Notes: generated from the letters alone by a model not told the origin. A DNA stretch of 64,000 nt from an uncultured Collinsella sp. (GCA_900541665.1 UQKV01000008.1:1-64000), one strand, 5' to 3'. Positions 1 through 7,974 are shown, numbered from the stretch's first letter. Numbers and translations: made by a program.

Positions 1-117
1 GCAGACCTCACCGACTCGTTCTACTTCATCGAGGCCGGCACGCTCGTGGAAAAGACCGAGTCGTCCTCGCAGACGCTCAAGCAGGAATACCTCGATACAT
101 ACGAGGGAGGTGAATGA
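1..117 (+). CDS. 3' end of a gene, possibly an ABC transporter ATP-binding subunit
   Basis: The first 38 codons form an open frame running in from outside the window and ending in TGA at 115-117. The stretch FYFIEAGTLVEK resembles the closing strands of ABC ATPases, where a line such as 'vyyledGkiv' follows the H-loop, but no Walker or signature motif lies inside the window. It is translationally close to the next gene, whose ATG is 2 bases past this stop. The identity is a weak inference; that the frame is coding is better supported. Confidence 0.4.
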   Translation, partial: ADLTDSFYFIEAGTLVEKTESSSQTLKQEYLDTYEGGE

Positions 118-118
118 C

Positions 119-547
119 ATGATAGGCAAGAGCTATGCAAAGATAGCGATTGTTGGCTTTGTACTTTGTCTTGCAATGGTGCTATGTGCATCATTTGCGA
201 GGTATAGGTCCGAGCAGTCGTTCATCGATGGCGCTGAAAACGGTTTTGGCATAGACGGGATGTATGTCAACGATAGCGCGACCAGGCCGTCTATGGCGAT
301 TCTTGCAGGCGAAGACATGGAATGGCAAATCTGTAATGGCGATGGCTCTTGTCTGAGTGGTCGTTTGGCCGCAACGAGCGATCCGAATTCGTTCGATCTT
401 CTCGACGATGATGGAGCGGATTGCGGTTCTGTTCACCTTTCATATGCATCGCGAGACGGGATGGACGGCATTCTCTACGTCTCCCACGAAACTGGCGATT
501 TCAAGATGCGCAGGACTAACCGGGTGCCGGCTTTTATCGAGGAGTGA
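119..547 (+). CDS. small membrane-anchored extracytoplasmic protein of unknown function
   Basis: A 142-residue protein starting at ATG 119, preceded by a good GGAGG ribosome site at 106-110; an in-frame GTG at 110 is a poorer start. Residues about 8-27 (IAIVGFVLCLAMVLCASFA) form one hydrophobic segment, so the remainder, acidic with four cysteines, is probably outside the membrane. No family was recognised. It follows the upstream partial gene without a gap, so the two are probably cotranscribed; if that gene encodes an ABC ATPase, this could be an accessory or substrate-linked component. A strong inverted repeat follows directly. Confidence 0.6.
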   Translation: MIGKSYAKIAIVGFVLCLAMVLCASFARYRSEQSFIDGAENGFGIDGMYVNDSATRPSMAILAGEDMEWQICNGDGSCLSGRLAATSDPNSFDLLDDDGADCGSVHLSYASRDGMDGILYVSHETGDFKMRRTNRVPAFIEE

Positions 548-552
548 GAGTT

Positions 553-581
553 CCCGGCGGCCTGCCGATCAGGCCGCCGGG
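553..581 (+). terminator. perfect GC-rich hairpin just after the 119-547 gene
   Basis: CCCGGCGGCCT (553-563) pairs perfectly with AGGCCGCCGGG (571-581) over a 7-base loop. It starts 6 bases after the stop codon. There is no T-run, so it may be a rho-independent-like stem with weak termination or an mRNA-stabilising hairpin. Confidence 0.5.
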
Positions 582-590
582 CTATCGAGC

Positions 591-626
591 CCCGCATTCA
601 TCCGTACACACACGGATGAATGCGGG
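591..626. repeat. perfect 15-bp inverted repeat
   Basis: CCCGCATTCATCCGT (591-605) and its exact reverse complement (612-626) flank the 6-base loop ACACAC. It lies only 9 bases after the previous hairpin, giving two strong stems in tandem. No T-run follows on either strand. Function unknown. Confidence 0.6.
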
Positions 627-649
627 AAGTGTCCGGATAAAGTTGATAA

Positions 650-985
650 TCAAGGAAACAAAGCCGTTCTGCCTGGGACGGCTTTGGCCTGGACTTTAAC
701 TACAACATCGCAATCGACACTTATCAGCTCGCGCAACGCGCATGGCCAAATCTCGGACGCTGGTGCATGGAGGACCTTCGAGATTTACTGGACATCCAAA
801 ACGACGACGCACACCGCGTGCTCGCCGACAGCGAAGACGAGATGGCTGTCTACAATGCGATCAGAAACGGTGTGAAGTCCGGAGAGCTTTCTGTGGAACC
901 GCCGCGCCGTCGCGCGAGCCGACCGGGCAACCCGGGCAATCTGGTCCCGACTCTCCCGGTCGTATTCCTACGATATCGCCCCTAG
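650..985 (+). pseudogene. 5'-truncated DnaQ-like DEDDh 3'-5' exonuclease remnant
   Basis: The frame is open from 650 without a sensible start. It reads IDTYQLAQRAWPN, then LRDLLDI, then AHRVLADSEDE. This matches the C-terminal half of DnaQ/epsilon-type exonuclease domains: the 'vDTlqlar' strand, then the final 'AHrAlaDaeat' helix with the catalytic His and Asp. The first two exonuclease motifs (DxE and the Exo II Asp) are absent, so the product cannot be an active nuclease. After about residue 85 the frame becomes Pro/Arg-rich and ends at 983-985. An ATG at 767 could start a 72-residue peptide, but it would lack the domain core. Confidence 0.5.
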
Positions 986-997
986 ATCACCAATGTG

Positions 998-1237
998 TCA
1001 GATAAAGAATGATGCAATGGTTATGATCAAGCATACGGCGGATGCGGCGACTGCGCCTTTTTTCCTCTCCTTTAGTCCGACGAATAGGGTTGCCGTAAAG
1101 TAAAGGGCGGAAATGCAGTCTATGGCAAGCAAAACGAGTTCCTTGGGCGGTTTCAGCAAAAGGTCGCTAGCAAAGAGTAATGCAAGCAGGGCAAAGCCGA
1201 TTGTGGTCAAGTATCTCGATTGATTTTGCGACAACAT
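998..1237 (-). CDS. small two- to three-helix membrane protein
   Basis: 79 residues, with start ATG at 1237 preceded on the minus strand by GAAAGGAAGT at good spacing. Hydrophobic stretches lie around residues 11-28, 33-53 and 62-79, separated by a Lys-rich loop (KERKKG), so a short integral membrane protein is expected. It lies downstream of the small secreted-peptide ORF (1525-1656) and the thioredoxin-like relic on the same strand. Small immunity proteins of bacteriocin loci look like this, but nothing in the sequence proves that role. Confidence 0.5.
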   Translation of the reverse strand: MLSQNQSRYLTTIGFALLALLFASDLLLKPPKELVLLAIDCISALYFTATLFVGLKERKKGAVAASAVCLIITIASFFI

Positions 1238-1524
1238 GGCAACTTCCTTTCAGAACATGCAAGTGAAAAGTCGGTACGATGTCATTGCGGTTGCAAACAA
1301 GCCGCCGCTAGGACCGGTTGTCACGAGACCGGCGATAACTTCAGCGGTGCCAGCAAGCTAGAGATCGCGCAGGCAAGCCTCCTCCTTCGCGTTCAGCTTG
1401 ACCTTGTGAGGGACGGGGCGGTTATTTGCAGATCCGTGAGAATCGCACCATGCCTTGGAATATGAATCCGTGCAGCGCCCGCGCTCAAAAAAAGGGATAT
1501 ATCGTAATTTTCGTCGTAGTTGAC

Positions 1525-1656
1525 TCAGACGTAGATATCGCTGCTCTCGGCGGGAGATCCCTCGTCGGCATAGGCTGCCGCAACGGGTACAAATGGCGTC
1601 ATGACAAGGGAGAGGCAAAGAGTTGCTGAGACGATGGAGGGCAAGCATTTCTTCAT
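1525..1656 (-). CDS. short secreted peptide (signal peptide plus about 15 residues)
   Basis: A 43-residue ORF starts at ATG 1656, with GGAG about 8 bases upstream on the minus strand. The N-terminus is a textbook signal peptide: MKK, a hydrophobic core, then VAAAYA followed by DEGSPAESS, with likely cleavage after AYA. The frame then stops at TGA 1525-1527. Beyond the stop, the three frames down to 1238 carry scraps of plausible coding sequence (for example LNAKEEACLRDL and LAGTAEVIAGLVTTG), so this is probably the intact 5' end of a longer secreted protein broken by a nonsense or frameshift change. Regardless of that, 1238-1524 holds no intact gene. Confidence 0.4.
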   Translation of the reverse strand: MKKCLPSIVSATLCLSLVMTPFVPVAAAYADEGSPAESSDIYV

Positions 1657-1712
1657 GGCTGGCTCCTTAATCTGGCCTTTGATAGTTACTCAATGTCGCC
1701 TCCTTTCGCTTT

Positions 1713-2043
1713 CTATCCGTTGTATTCGGCGTATTTCTTTAATAAGGCAAGAGGTTCTTCCTCTCCTTCGGATAAGCCGATGATGTTTCCTTGATCATCC
1801 AGTATGAATACGGACGGAATATGCTCAAGTTCATATTCGTCATACACGGTATTATCTTAATCTATGTATATGGGAAAGTCTCCTTCATGGACCGAGGCTG
1901 AAATCCTGGCCCATTTTAATGGACAAAGATGAGGGATAAGCATTGTGTTGCGGTTTGATATTGACGGCGATTAAGGCGGCGAAACACGTCAGAGTCGCCA
2001 AAGTCAGTAAGGCGATAACGCATTTTCTCGGTTTCCAGCTCAT
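1713..2043 (-). pseudogene. decayed thioredoxin-like (TlpA/accessory type) protein
   Basis: From ATG 2043 (AGAGAGGGA ribosome site) the frame encodes MSWKPRK, a membrane anchor (about residues 9-27) and then MGQDFSLGP before a stop near 1885. In a shifted frame, the sequence resumes as FPIYID, an in-frame TAA, then EHIPSVFILDDQGNIIG and a closing helix ending at TAG 1713-1715. The 'iPsvFilDdqGni' segment with its cis-proline is characteristic of thioredoxin-fold proteins. The CxxC active-site region is missing between the two parts. At least one frameshift or deletion and one nonsense codon make it non-functional. Anchored thioredoxin-fold proteins accompany some bacteriocin transport operons. 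Confidence 0.5.
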
Positions 2044-2082
2044 GACAGATCCCTCTCTCATGGTGAAACGCATACGTTTTGA

Positions 2083-2301
2083 AACGGGATGCCGCTTCGA
2101 TTCGTTCCGGACGCGGATGTGGACGTAACTGGTCTCGGTGCCAAGTGCGATTTCAGTGCTGTATATGACTTAACGGGAATGTCCGAGCAGTGCCGGAGTC
2201 TCCATCTGGATTGTTCCGACTGGAACATCAGCCCGAATACACTGCATAGCGACTCCAACAAGAACGTCCCCGGCGTAATCCTTCCCAAGGCATGGCAATA
2301 G
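2083..2301 (+). pseudogene. C-terminal fragment of a BspA/DUF285-type surface repeat protein
   Basis: The frame opens after a stop at 2080-2082 and reads a degenerate leucine-rich-like repeat: SLHLDCSDWNISPNT, then APGV-like NVPGVILPKAWQ at the stop. The pattern 'C..L..LD.S.WD.S..t' is that of the DUF285 (PF03382) repeats of BspA-like cell-surface proteins, and the end matches where such a domain would close. Only about one repeat remains, with no signal peptide or anchor and only a weak ATG at 2089. I read it as a relic, not a gene. Confidence 0.45.
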
Positions 2302-2399
2302 TCAAGATGCCGCAGCGGCAAGACAAAGACAGATTCCCGCGATAACCCTACGCTCAGCTCGTTTCTATTCACCCTGAGCGAAGGGAGTGTCGCATATGC

Positions 2400-3386
2400 A
2401 TGCAGCGGCGCAGAACCTCCGGAGGGGGGTATCTCCTAGAGGTATCCGCCTCCGGAGGCCAAGGAATCATCGAGTACGTCCTGGTCATCGCGGTCATCGG
2501 CCTGGTGATCGTGTTCGCGGGACCCGGCGTGGCCGGAGCCATCCGCAACCAGTTCAACCTGGTCGGCAACACGGTGAACAATGGGACGGTTGGCGGCGTC
2601 GAGGGAGGCGCATCCGGCGGAGGGTCTGCAGGTACCGATTCCGCGACCGTCCAGGCGGCTATCGCCAAGGACGCGAAGGACTGGACCCTCGAAGAGCAGA
2701 AGGCCGTGGCCGAGGACATCGCCGCGAAGGGCGAGGCATCGTCCGCCTTCGCCAAGGCGGAGGCCGCGATGAATGCAGGGACGAAGTTCTCGATGAAGCT
2801 CACCGATGGTCAGACGCTCGAGTACATGATTATCGGCATCAACCACGATGACTTGGCCGATGGTAGCGGCAAGGCGGGCCTGACGTTCCTCGCCGCCTCG
2901 ACGGGTATCAAATCTCGCGTGAACGCCACCAACACCAATGCCGGTGGCTGGGAGAAGTCGGAACTCCGCGCGAAGATGAACTCCGGCGAGATCTGGAACC
3001 TGATGCCCTCCGATTTCCAATCCAAGGTGAAGCCGGTCAGGAAGCTGACGAACAACGTTGATGGAACCGACAAGAATGCCGCCGTGACGGCGACCTCGGA
3101 CAAGCTGTTCATGCTCAGTTATTCCGAAATCGTTGAGACCCCTTATAGCGGCTGGTCTGGTTATTCTTGGATCGGAAACGAAGGAACCCAGTACGAGGCC
3201 TTCAAGGGTAAGGTGACGAACAATTATTCGGGTAACGATTGCCTGAGTGTTGGCGTCGCTTGGTGGGAGCGTTCCTTGAATCCGAGCGCCTCTGCGCTCT
3301 TCCTCTATGTCAACAGCAACGGCGATCCGTCGTACAACTACGTCGCGACGAACTCGAATCGCGTCTGCCCAGCTTGGTGCTTCTAG
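2400..3386 (+). CDS. Flp/Tad-like pilin N-terminus fused to a DUF6273 domain
   Basis: 328 residues. Residues 20-43 (GQGIIEYVLVIAVIGLVIV) match a type IVb prepilin: a Gly-rich leader, a Glu five residues or so into the mature helix, then a hydrophobic helix. A Gly/Ser-rich linker and charged helix lead to about 110-328, a DUF6273-type domain (KFSMKLTDGQTLEYMIIG, WWERSLNPSA, YVNSNGD, final CPAWCF) of predicted C-type-lectin-like fold. The surface is rich in Asn/Tyr near the C-terminus, as in targets of diversity-generating retroelements. No reverse transcriptase is in the window. ATG 2400 is 12 bases past AAGGGAG, slightly far, and the sequence CCTCCGGAGG occurs twice in the leader coding region. 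Confidence 0.7.
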   Translation: MQRRRTSGGGYLLEVSASGGQGIIEYVLVIAVIGLVIVFAGPGVAGAIRNQFNLVGNTVNNGTVGGVEGGASGGGSAGTDSATVQAAIAKDAKDWTLEEQKAVAEDIAAKGEASSAFAKAEAAMNAGTKFSMKLTDGQTLEYMIIGINHDDLADGSGKAGLTFLAASTGIKSRVNATNTNAGGWEKSELRAKMNSGEIWNLMPSDFQSKVKPVRKLTNNVDGTDKNAAVTATSDKLFMLSYSEIVETPYSGWSGYSWIGNEGTQYEAFKGKVTNNYSGNDCLSVGVAWWERSLNPSASALFLYVNSNGDPSYNYVATNSNRVCPAWCF

Positions 3387-3397
3387 ATTCATCTGTT

Positions 3398-3429
3398 AAG
3401 CCCGCACGGCCTGTGCGGGCTTTTCTTTT
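3398..3429 (+). terminator. rho-independent terminator of the pilin/DUF6273 gene
   Basis: AAGCCCGCAC (3398-3407), loop GGCCT, GTGCGGGCTT (3413-3422), running into a TTTTCTTTT tract. It begins 11 bases after the stop codon. Confidence 0.85.
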
Positions 3430-3852
3430 AGCGGTTACTCGAACGGTTTGATGTTTGTGGCATAGGTTATTGGTTTGAGGAGAAATGGGGTCACACAGCG
3501 GCTCTCAGAGCGCCTGCCGCACTCCCCCGCCATTACTCCTGCGGCATCCTCGTATAGAGCCCATCCCGCTTGGCGTTTCGTTGCAACAGCCCACTTGTCC
3601 ACCGATCAAGTGAACTACTGGAATAAATACAGCGACACGCTTGTTCGTTACAGTCGCTATATCTACGTAAATCGCCGCGATAAATACAGCCTGTATTCGG
3701 CTGTATACCAGCTACGCGTATGTAGATTCATATCGCGTTAATAGCCCGGCTCATGTACCTGCATAACGCGCAAGTAGCCGCAAAAGGCGATTATCGCGTA
3801 GGTAGATTTTTGGCACCCTGTTGCTTACTGAAAATTAAGTAATTGCTTAAAA
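3430..3852. other. intergenic stretch with short imperfect repeats
   Basis: No convincing gene is present. The sequence turns AT-rich and contains short repeated words: ATAAATACAGC at about 3624 and 3680, and CGCGTANGTAGATT at 3715-3728 and 3795-3808. Several TATCGCG/CGCGATA words lie between. An open frame at 3475-3741 has no ribosome site, repetitive content and no recognisable protein character. Confidence 0.4.
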
Positions 3853-3883
3853 CAAAAAAGGTCAGGCACTAGGTGCCTGACCT
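3853..3883 (-). terminator. terminator downstream of tRNA-Pro
   Basis: On the minus strand AGGTCAGGCAC, loop CTA, GTGCCTGACCT (an 11-bp perfect stem) is followed by TTTTTTG. It is placed about 10 bases after the tRNA 3' end. Confidence 0.85.
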
Positions 3884-3892
3884 GCAAACTTC

Positions 3893-3969
<77 letters not shown>

Positions 3970-4049
3970 AAGCTTTTGTTTGTTGCTCTGCTCTCGCTCG
4001 CAACAGGGAGTATATTAACCCGAAACTTTGCCCTTGTGCAAGAACTTTT

Positions 4050-5267
4050 TTACAAATTTTGAAGCAGGTCCAAAATTGTATCCGCGAGCTGGGGCTTTGT
4101 TAGCACGGGAAGTTCTTGCGTACCCGCTGTGCTCACGATCCAGGCCTTGTTGGTATCGGTTCCAAAGCCCGAATCGGCGCGCGAGACATCGTTGGCGATA
4201 ATGACATCGCAACCCTTGCGGCTGAGCTTTCGCCGAGCGTACTCCACGACGTTATCGGTCTCGGCCGCAAAGCCGATCACGCACCGCTCCCCCTTTTGGC
4301 GCGAAAGCTCGGCCAAGATATCGACTGTCTCGACCAGTTCAATGTGATCCAGGCGCTCGTGAGCCTTTTTGAGCTTATGGTCGGCGGGAGAGGCGGGTGT
4401 GTAGTCGGCGACGGCAGCCGCGCAAATGGCCGCATCGGCCGTCTGAAAGGCGCTCAGAGCCGCCTGCAGCATTTCTGCGGCGGTTTGCACTCGTACGCAC
4501 TCCACGCCGCGGGGAACGTCGAGCGATGTCGGGCCCAACACAAGCGTGACCGCAGCACCGCGGCGAGCGGCCTCCCCCGCCAGGGCGATGCCCATCTTGC
4601 CCGACGATCGGTTGCCAATGAAGCGCACGGGGTCGATCGGCTCGTGCGTGGGGCCGGCGGTTATCACAATGCGCTTGCCTGCCAGGTCTTGCGGGACGGG
4701 GTTCAGCACCTCGCAGACGGCCTCGACGATGTCCTCGGGCTCGCTCATGCGTCCCGTATCCACGTCGCCGCAGGCAAGGTAGCCGCTGCCGGGTCCCACC
4801 ACACGGACGCCACGGTCGCGCATCGTGGCCATGTTGGCCTGCGTCGCCGGCGCCTTCCACATGCCGTTGTTCATGGCGGGTGCGATCACGATGGGTCGCG
4901 GCGTGGCAAGCAGCGTGGTGGAGATGAGGTCATCGGCGATACCGTTTGCCATCTTGGCAATGATGTTGGCCGTCGCGGGCGCCACGACCACCAGATCGGG
5001 CTCCTGTGCCAGCGAAATGTGGTGGATGGGGTCGGAGGGGTCGTCGAACAGGCCTACGGCGACCGGTTCGTTGGTGAGCGCGCGGAAGGTGAGCGGCCCC
5101 ACAAACTCGGTGGCATGCTCGCTCATAACGACCTTGACGCGCGCGCCGCGCTTTTGCAGCAGTCGCACGATATTGCACGACTTATAGGCGGCGATCCCGC
5201 CGGTAATGCCCAGCAGGATCGTTTTTCCCTCAAGTTGCATTGAATTGTTGAGTGCCGCCGTCATCAT
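4050..5267 (-). CDS. coaBC: bifunctional phosphopantothenoylcysteine decarboxylase / phosphopantothenate-cysteine ligase
   Basis: 405 residues covering two steps of coenzyme A synthesis: the CoaB domain joins cysteine to 4'-phosphopantothenate and the flavin-dependent CoaC domain decarboxylates the product. CoaC comes first: GITGGIAAYKS near residue 20, APAMNNGMW and the SGYLACGDVDTGRM loop with its catalytic cysteine. CoaB follows from about 200: ITAGPTHEPIDPVRFIGNRS and SSGKMG. The length is typical. It is the last gene of the long minus-strand operon; its ATG directly abuts the TAA of the zinc-ribbon gene. A second ATG ten codons in is an alternative start. Confidence 0.95.
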   Translation of the reverse strand: MMTAALNNSMQLEGKTILLGITGGIAAYKSCNIVRLLQKRGARVKVVMSEHATEFVGPLTFRALTNEPVAVGLFDDPSDPIHHISLAQEPDLVVVAPATANIIAKMANGIADDLISTTLLATPRPIVIAPAMNNGMWKAPATQANMATMRDRGVRVVGPGSGYLACGDVDTGRMSEPEDIVEAVCEVLNPVPQDLAGKRIVITAGPTHEPIDPVRFIGNRSSGKMGIALAGEAARRGAAVTLVLGPTSLDVPRGVECVRVQTAAEMLQAALSAFQTADAAICAAAVADYTPASPADHKLKKAHERLDHIELVETVDILAELSRQKGERCVIGFAAETDNVVEYARRKLSRKGCDVIIANDVSRADSGFGTDTNKAWIVSTAGTQELPVLTKPQLADTILDLLQNL

Positions 5268-5987
5268 TTAAGCTTCCTTGCTGGGAAGCACCAGCAGGCG
5301 GTGGCAATACGGGCAGTGCGCGATCTCACTACCGTCGTGGTTGAGGTCGCTCATGGACGATGCCTGCAGCGCGGTGTGGCAGATGGTAGGAATGTTGCCC
5401 TTGATGGTCTCGACGGCCAGGCCACGGAACTGCTTGAGCAGGCGCTCGTAATCGGTGAGCACGTCAGTCGGCAGCGTGGCAGCCAGCGCGGTGCGCTCCT
5501 TGGTGGCGGCGTCAATCTGTGCCTGGAGGTCGGCGGCCTTGGCGCGGGCGGCCTTGGTGTCGGTCTTCACGCCCTCCTCGAACTTGGCGATGATGACCTG
5601 CGCGCGGTTCTCGCGGTCGAGCGCCTCCTTATGGGCGATGACGACGTCCTTGCGGGTATGCTCGATCTTGTCCAGACGCTTGGCCAGGGTGGCGAGCTCG
5701 TTCTCCAGGTCCTGAACCTCGCGGTAGTCAGAGCCATCAACATGGCGCTTCTTGGCGGCCTCGATGGCGGTATTGGTCTGGATCTCGGTAGTGTTGAGGT
5801 CATCGAGCTCAATATCCAGGTCTTTGCGCTGGGCGTAGAGCTTGGTCATCTCGGCCTTGAGCTTAACGTAGGTCTTACGCTTGGAAGCGAGCTCCTTGAG
5901 TTCCGGCATATTGGCAAGTTCGCTTTTGTTGCGGGCGAGCTCCAAATCGATCTGTTGCAGCTTGAGTAGCGTAGCGCCGGCGCTCAT
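5268..5987 (-). CDS. coiled-coil protein with C-terminal zinc-ribbon (zf-RING_7 / C4-type family)
   Basis: 239 residues. I chose ATG 5987 because it follows AAAAGGAGAG and overlaps the Nif3 stop by ATGA; a longer frame begins at 6023. Residues about 10-175 are a long heptad-rich coiled coil. The end (HCPYCHRLLVL) carries one half of the zinc ribbon. The expected first knuckle is NIPTICHTAL, where family members normally have CxxC, so only one cysteine plus histidines remains; metal binding may be altered. The family commonly sits beside Nif3-like genes, as here. Molecular function is not established. Confidence 0.8.
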   Translation of the reverse strand: MSAGATLLKLQQIDLELARNKSELANMPELKELASKRKTYVKLKAEMTKLYAQRKDLDIELDDLNTTEIQTNTAIEAAKKRHVDGSDYREVQDLENELATLAKRLDKIEHTRKDVVIAHKEALDRENRAQVIIAKFEEGVKTDTKAARAKAADLQAQIDAATKERTALAATLPTDVLTDYERLLKQFRGLAVETIKGNIPTICHTALQASSMSDLNHDGSEIAHCPYCHRLLVLPSKEA

Positions 5988-6793
5988 AAGTTCTCTCCTT
6001 TTGTCACAGTCCACCATTGGCAAGGGTTCAGTATTTTAATCGCATGACGGGGGTCGACCCCGGCATCAACTGCAGAGTTCATCAATATATCAACGAACGG
6101 CTCCTCGGAGCGGTCGTGGCCGAGCAGGATGACGCCCAGACCACGCAAGGCAAGGTCCTGCGCCACGTGGTAGCCGGCCTCTCCGGTCACAATAACATCT
6201 GCGCCCGCAGCGATGGCAAGCTCACCAAAATCGCCGAGGGAGCCGCCCAGAATGGCGACGGTGCGGCACGGGTGCTCGGCATCGCCCCATACGCGCGGGT
6301 CGCTGCAAAAGGCCGTGGCGGCACGGTTGGCGAGATCGCGCAGGTTGCAGGCGTCGTGGAGGGTCGAGAGTGCGCCCAGACCGGTGAGCTCAGGCTCGTC
6401 CACATGCTCCAGCGAGCTCATGGGCTCAGCGCCCAGCAACTCACTCAGGCGAACACGCGCTTCGTGCGAGCGGTCCAGGTTGGTGTGAAGCGAGATGATG
6501 CTCACGCCGCAACGAGCTGCCTCGTAGAGCGCCGCGCTACACTGGGGGCGCGTCGCGCTAGGCGGACAAAACGCCTCGGGCGCCTTGATGTAGACGGGAT
6601 GATGCGTGAGCAAAACGTTGGCACCGGCCTCCAAAGCGCGCTGCACGTTGGCTCTCGTGGCGTCGAGTGCGCAGGCAACGCCGCGAATCTCGTCATCGGG
6701 GTCGCCAACGGATAAGCCTACGTGGTCCCAGGGTTCGGCGTCCGTCTTGGGATAGCGTGCAAGCAGGGCGCGCTCGAGTTCGGCGACGATCAT
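5984..6793 (-). CDS. Nif3-like dinuclear metal center protein
   Basis: 269 residues, NIF3/YbgI family (often annotated GTP cyclohydrolase 1 type 2). The metal-binding histidines are visible in LLTHHPVYI (about residues 61-69) and SLHTNLDRS, and the C-terminal metal site in VTGEAGYHVAQDL and LLGHDRSEEP. The biochemical role is unsettled for the family. The start overlaps the cysteine desulfurase stop (ATGA), and the stop overlaps the zinc-ribbon protein start, so the three are translationally coupled. Confidence 0.88.
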   Translation of the reverse strand: MIVAELERALLARYPKTDAEPWDHVGLSVGDPDDEIRGVACALDATRANVQRALEAGANVLLTHHPVYIKAPEAFCPPSATRPQCSAALYEAARCGVSIISLHTNLDRSHEARVRLSELLGAEPMSSLEHVDEPELTGLGALSTLHDACNLRDLANRAATAFCSDPRVWGDAEHPCRTVAILGGSLGDFGELAIAAGADVIVTGEAGYHVAQDLALRGLGVILLGHDRSEEPFVDILMNSAVDAGVDPRHAIKILNPCQWWTVTKGENL

Positions 6794-7968
6794 GCGGCAC
6801 CTACGATCGAGAGCAGCGTCTGGGCAAAGTCGTCCAGATCTCCCGGATTCACGCGGTCATCGAAGGAGATGCGCAGTGCGCCCAACGCCTGCTCGCGACC
6901 GATGCCCATCGCGCTCAAAACGTGGCTGGGGTCCATGCTGCCGCTCGAGCATGCCGAGCCGGCCGAAACCTCAAAGCCGGCGGCGTCGAGCTTGATGATG
7001 AGCTCCTCGGAGTCCATGCCGTCAATATAGATCGATACCATGCCGGGCAGACGGTCGGCATGTGCGTAGTCGCCCATGGTGGCGTGAATGCGCGGGTGGG
7101 CCGTAAGCGTGGCGTAGAGCTTGTCGGAAAGGGCTTGCAGCTTCTCGCGCTCGTGAACGACACGGGGCGCCAACGTGCGGGCGGCAGCAGCAAAAGCCAG
7201 CTGCGTGCGCAGGTCCTGCGTACCGGCGCGACGGCCGGCTTCCTGTCCACCGCCAAAGATGCGCGGACGCAGCGGCGTGCGGTTCTTAAGGTAGAGCGCG
7301 CCGGATGCCACAGGGCCGCCGATCTTATGCGCGGCAACGGTCATGGCATCGACGCCCAGCTCGGTGACATCGAGCGGAATATGCAAGTAGCCCTGGATGG
7401 CGTCGGTATGGAACAGGGCACCCGCGGCGTGCGCGGCGGCGGCAAGTTCGCGGATAGGCTGCACCACACCGGTCTCGTTATTGGCGACCATAATGCTCAC
7501 GAGCGCGACGTCGTCGTCGAGCAGGTCAACAAGCGTGGCAGGCTCAATGTAGCCCGCGCGGCAGGGCTGAACCAGGTCGACGGTAAAGCCGGTGGCACGC
7601 AGCAGCGGCAGGTTGTCCAGGATCGAATCGTGCTCGATGGCAGATACGATCACGCGGTTACGCTTGCGGTCGCGCTGACGAGCGCCCTCAGCAAGACCGA
7701 GGAGCGCCAGCTGGTTGGCCTCGGTGCCGCCGTTGGTAAGGATGATCTCGGACGGGCGAACGCGTGCGCCAAAGCTACGGGCGATCTCGCGACGAGCGAC
7801 TTCCAGACGCGCGGCAGCCTTGCGGCCGAGCGAGTGCAGCGAGTTGGGGTTGACGCCCGCAAGCTCGCTATCGTCGTACTCACGCTGCGCAAGGAGCGCC
7901 TCGGCGCGCATGGGCGTCGAGGCGGCATAGTCAAGATTCACGGGTATGCGGTTTTGACCTGCGGCCAT
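6790..7968 (-). CDS. cysteine desulfurase (NifS/IscS family, PLP enzyme)
   Basis: 392 residues. The enzyme takes sulfur from L-cysteine for Fe-S clusters or tRNA thiolation. LDYAASTPM at the N-terminus, the PLP lysine in VAAHKIGGP, GGGQEAGRRAGTQ, and the catalytic cysteine loop SAGSACSSG are all present. There is no partner scaffold (IscU/SufU) adjacent, so its route cannot be told from this window. The start lies 6 bases after rpe and the stop overlaps the Nif3-like gene. Confidence 0.93.
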   Translation of the reverse strand: MAAGQNRIPVNLDYAASTPMRAEALLAQREYDDSELAGVNPNSLHSLGRKAAARLEVARREIARSFGARVRPSEIILTNGGTEANQLALLGLAEGARQRDRKRNRVIVSAIEHDSILDNLPLLRATGFTVDLVQPCRAGYIEPATLVDLLDDDVALVSIMVANNETGVVQPIRELAAAAHAAGALFHTDAIQGYLHIPLDVTELGVDAMTVAAHKIGGPVASGALYLKNRTPLRPRIFGGGQEAGRRAGTQDLRTQLAFAAAARTLAPRVVHEREKLQALSDKLYATLTAHPRIHATMGDYAHADRLPGMVSIYIDGMDSEELIIKLDAAGFEVSAGSACSSGSMDPSHVLSAMGIGREQALGALRISFDDRVNPGDLDDFAQTLLSIVGAA

Positions 7969-7974
7969 AAGGGT

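Noticed and set aside
2436..3392. 318-codon minus-strand frame opposite the pilin/DUF6273 gene
   Set aside because: Arg/Val/His-rich shadow; the plus strand has the pilin helix, DUF6273 motifs and a terminator.
3475..3741. 88-codon plus-strand frame
   Set aside because: No start signal, repetitive DNA, no protein-like pattern.
3624..3808. Possible CRISPR-like repeats
   Set aside because: Copies are too short, too few and irregularly spaced; no cas genes in the window.
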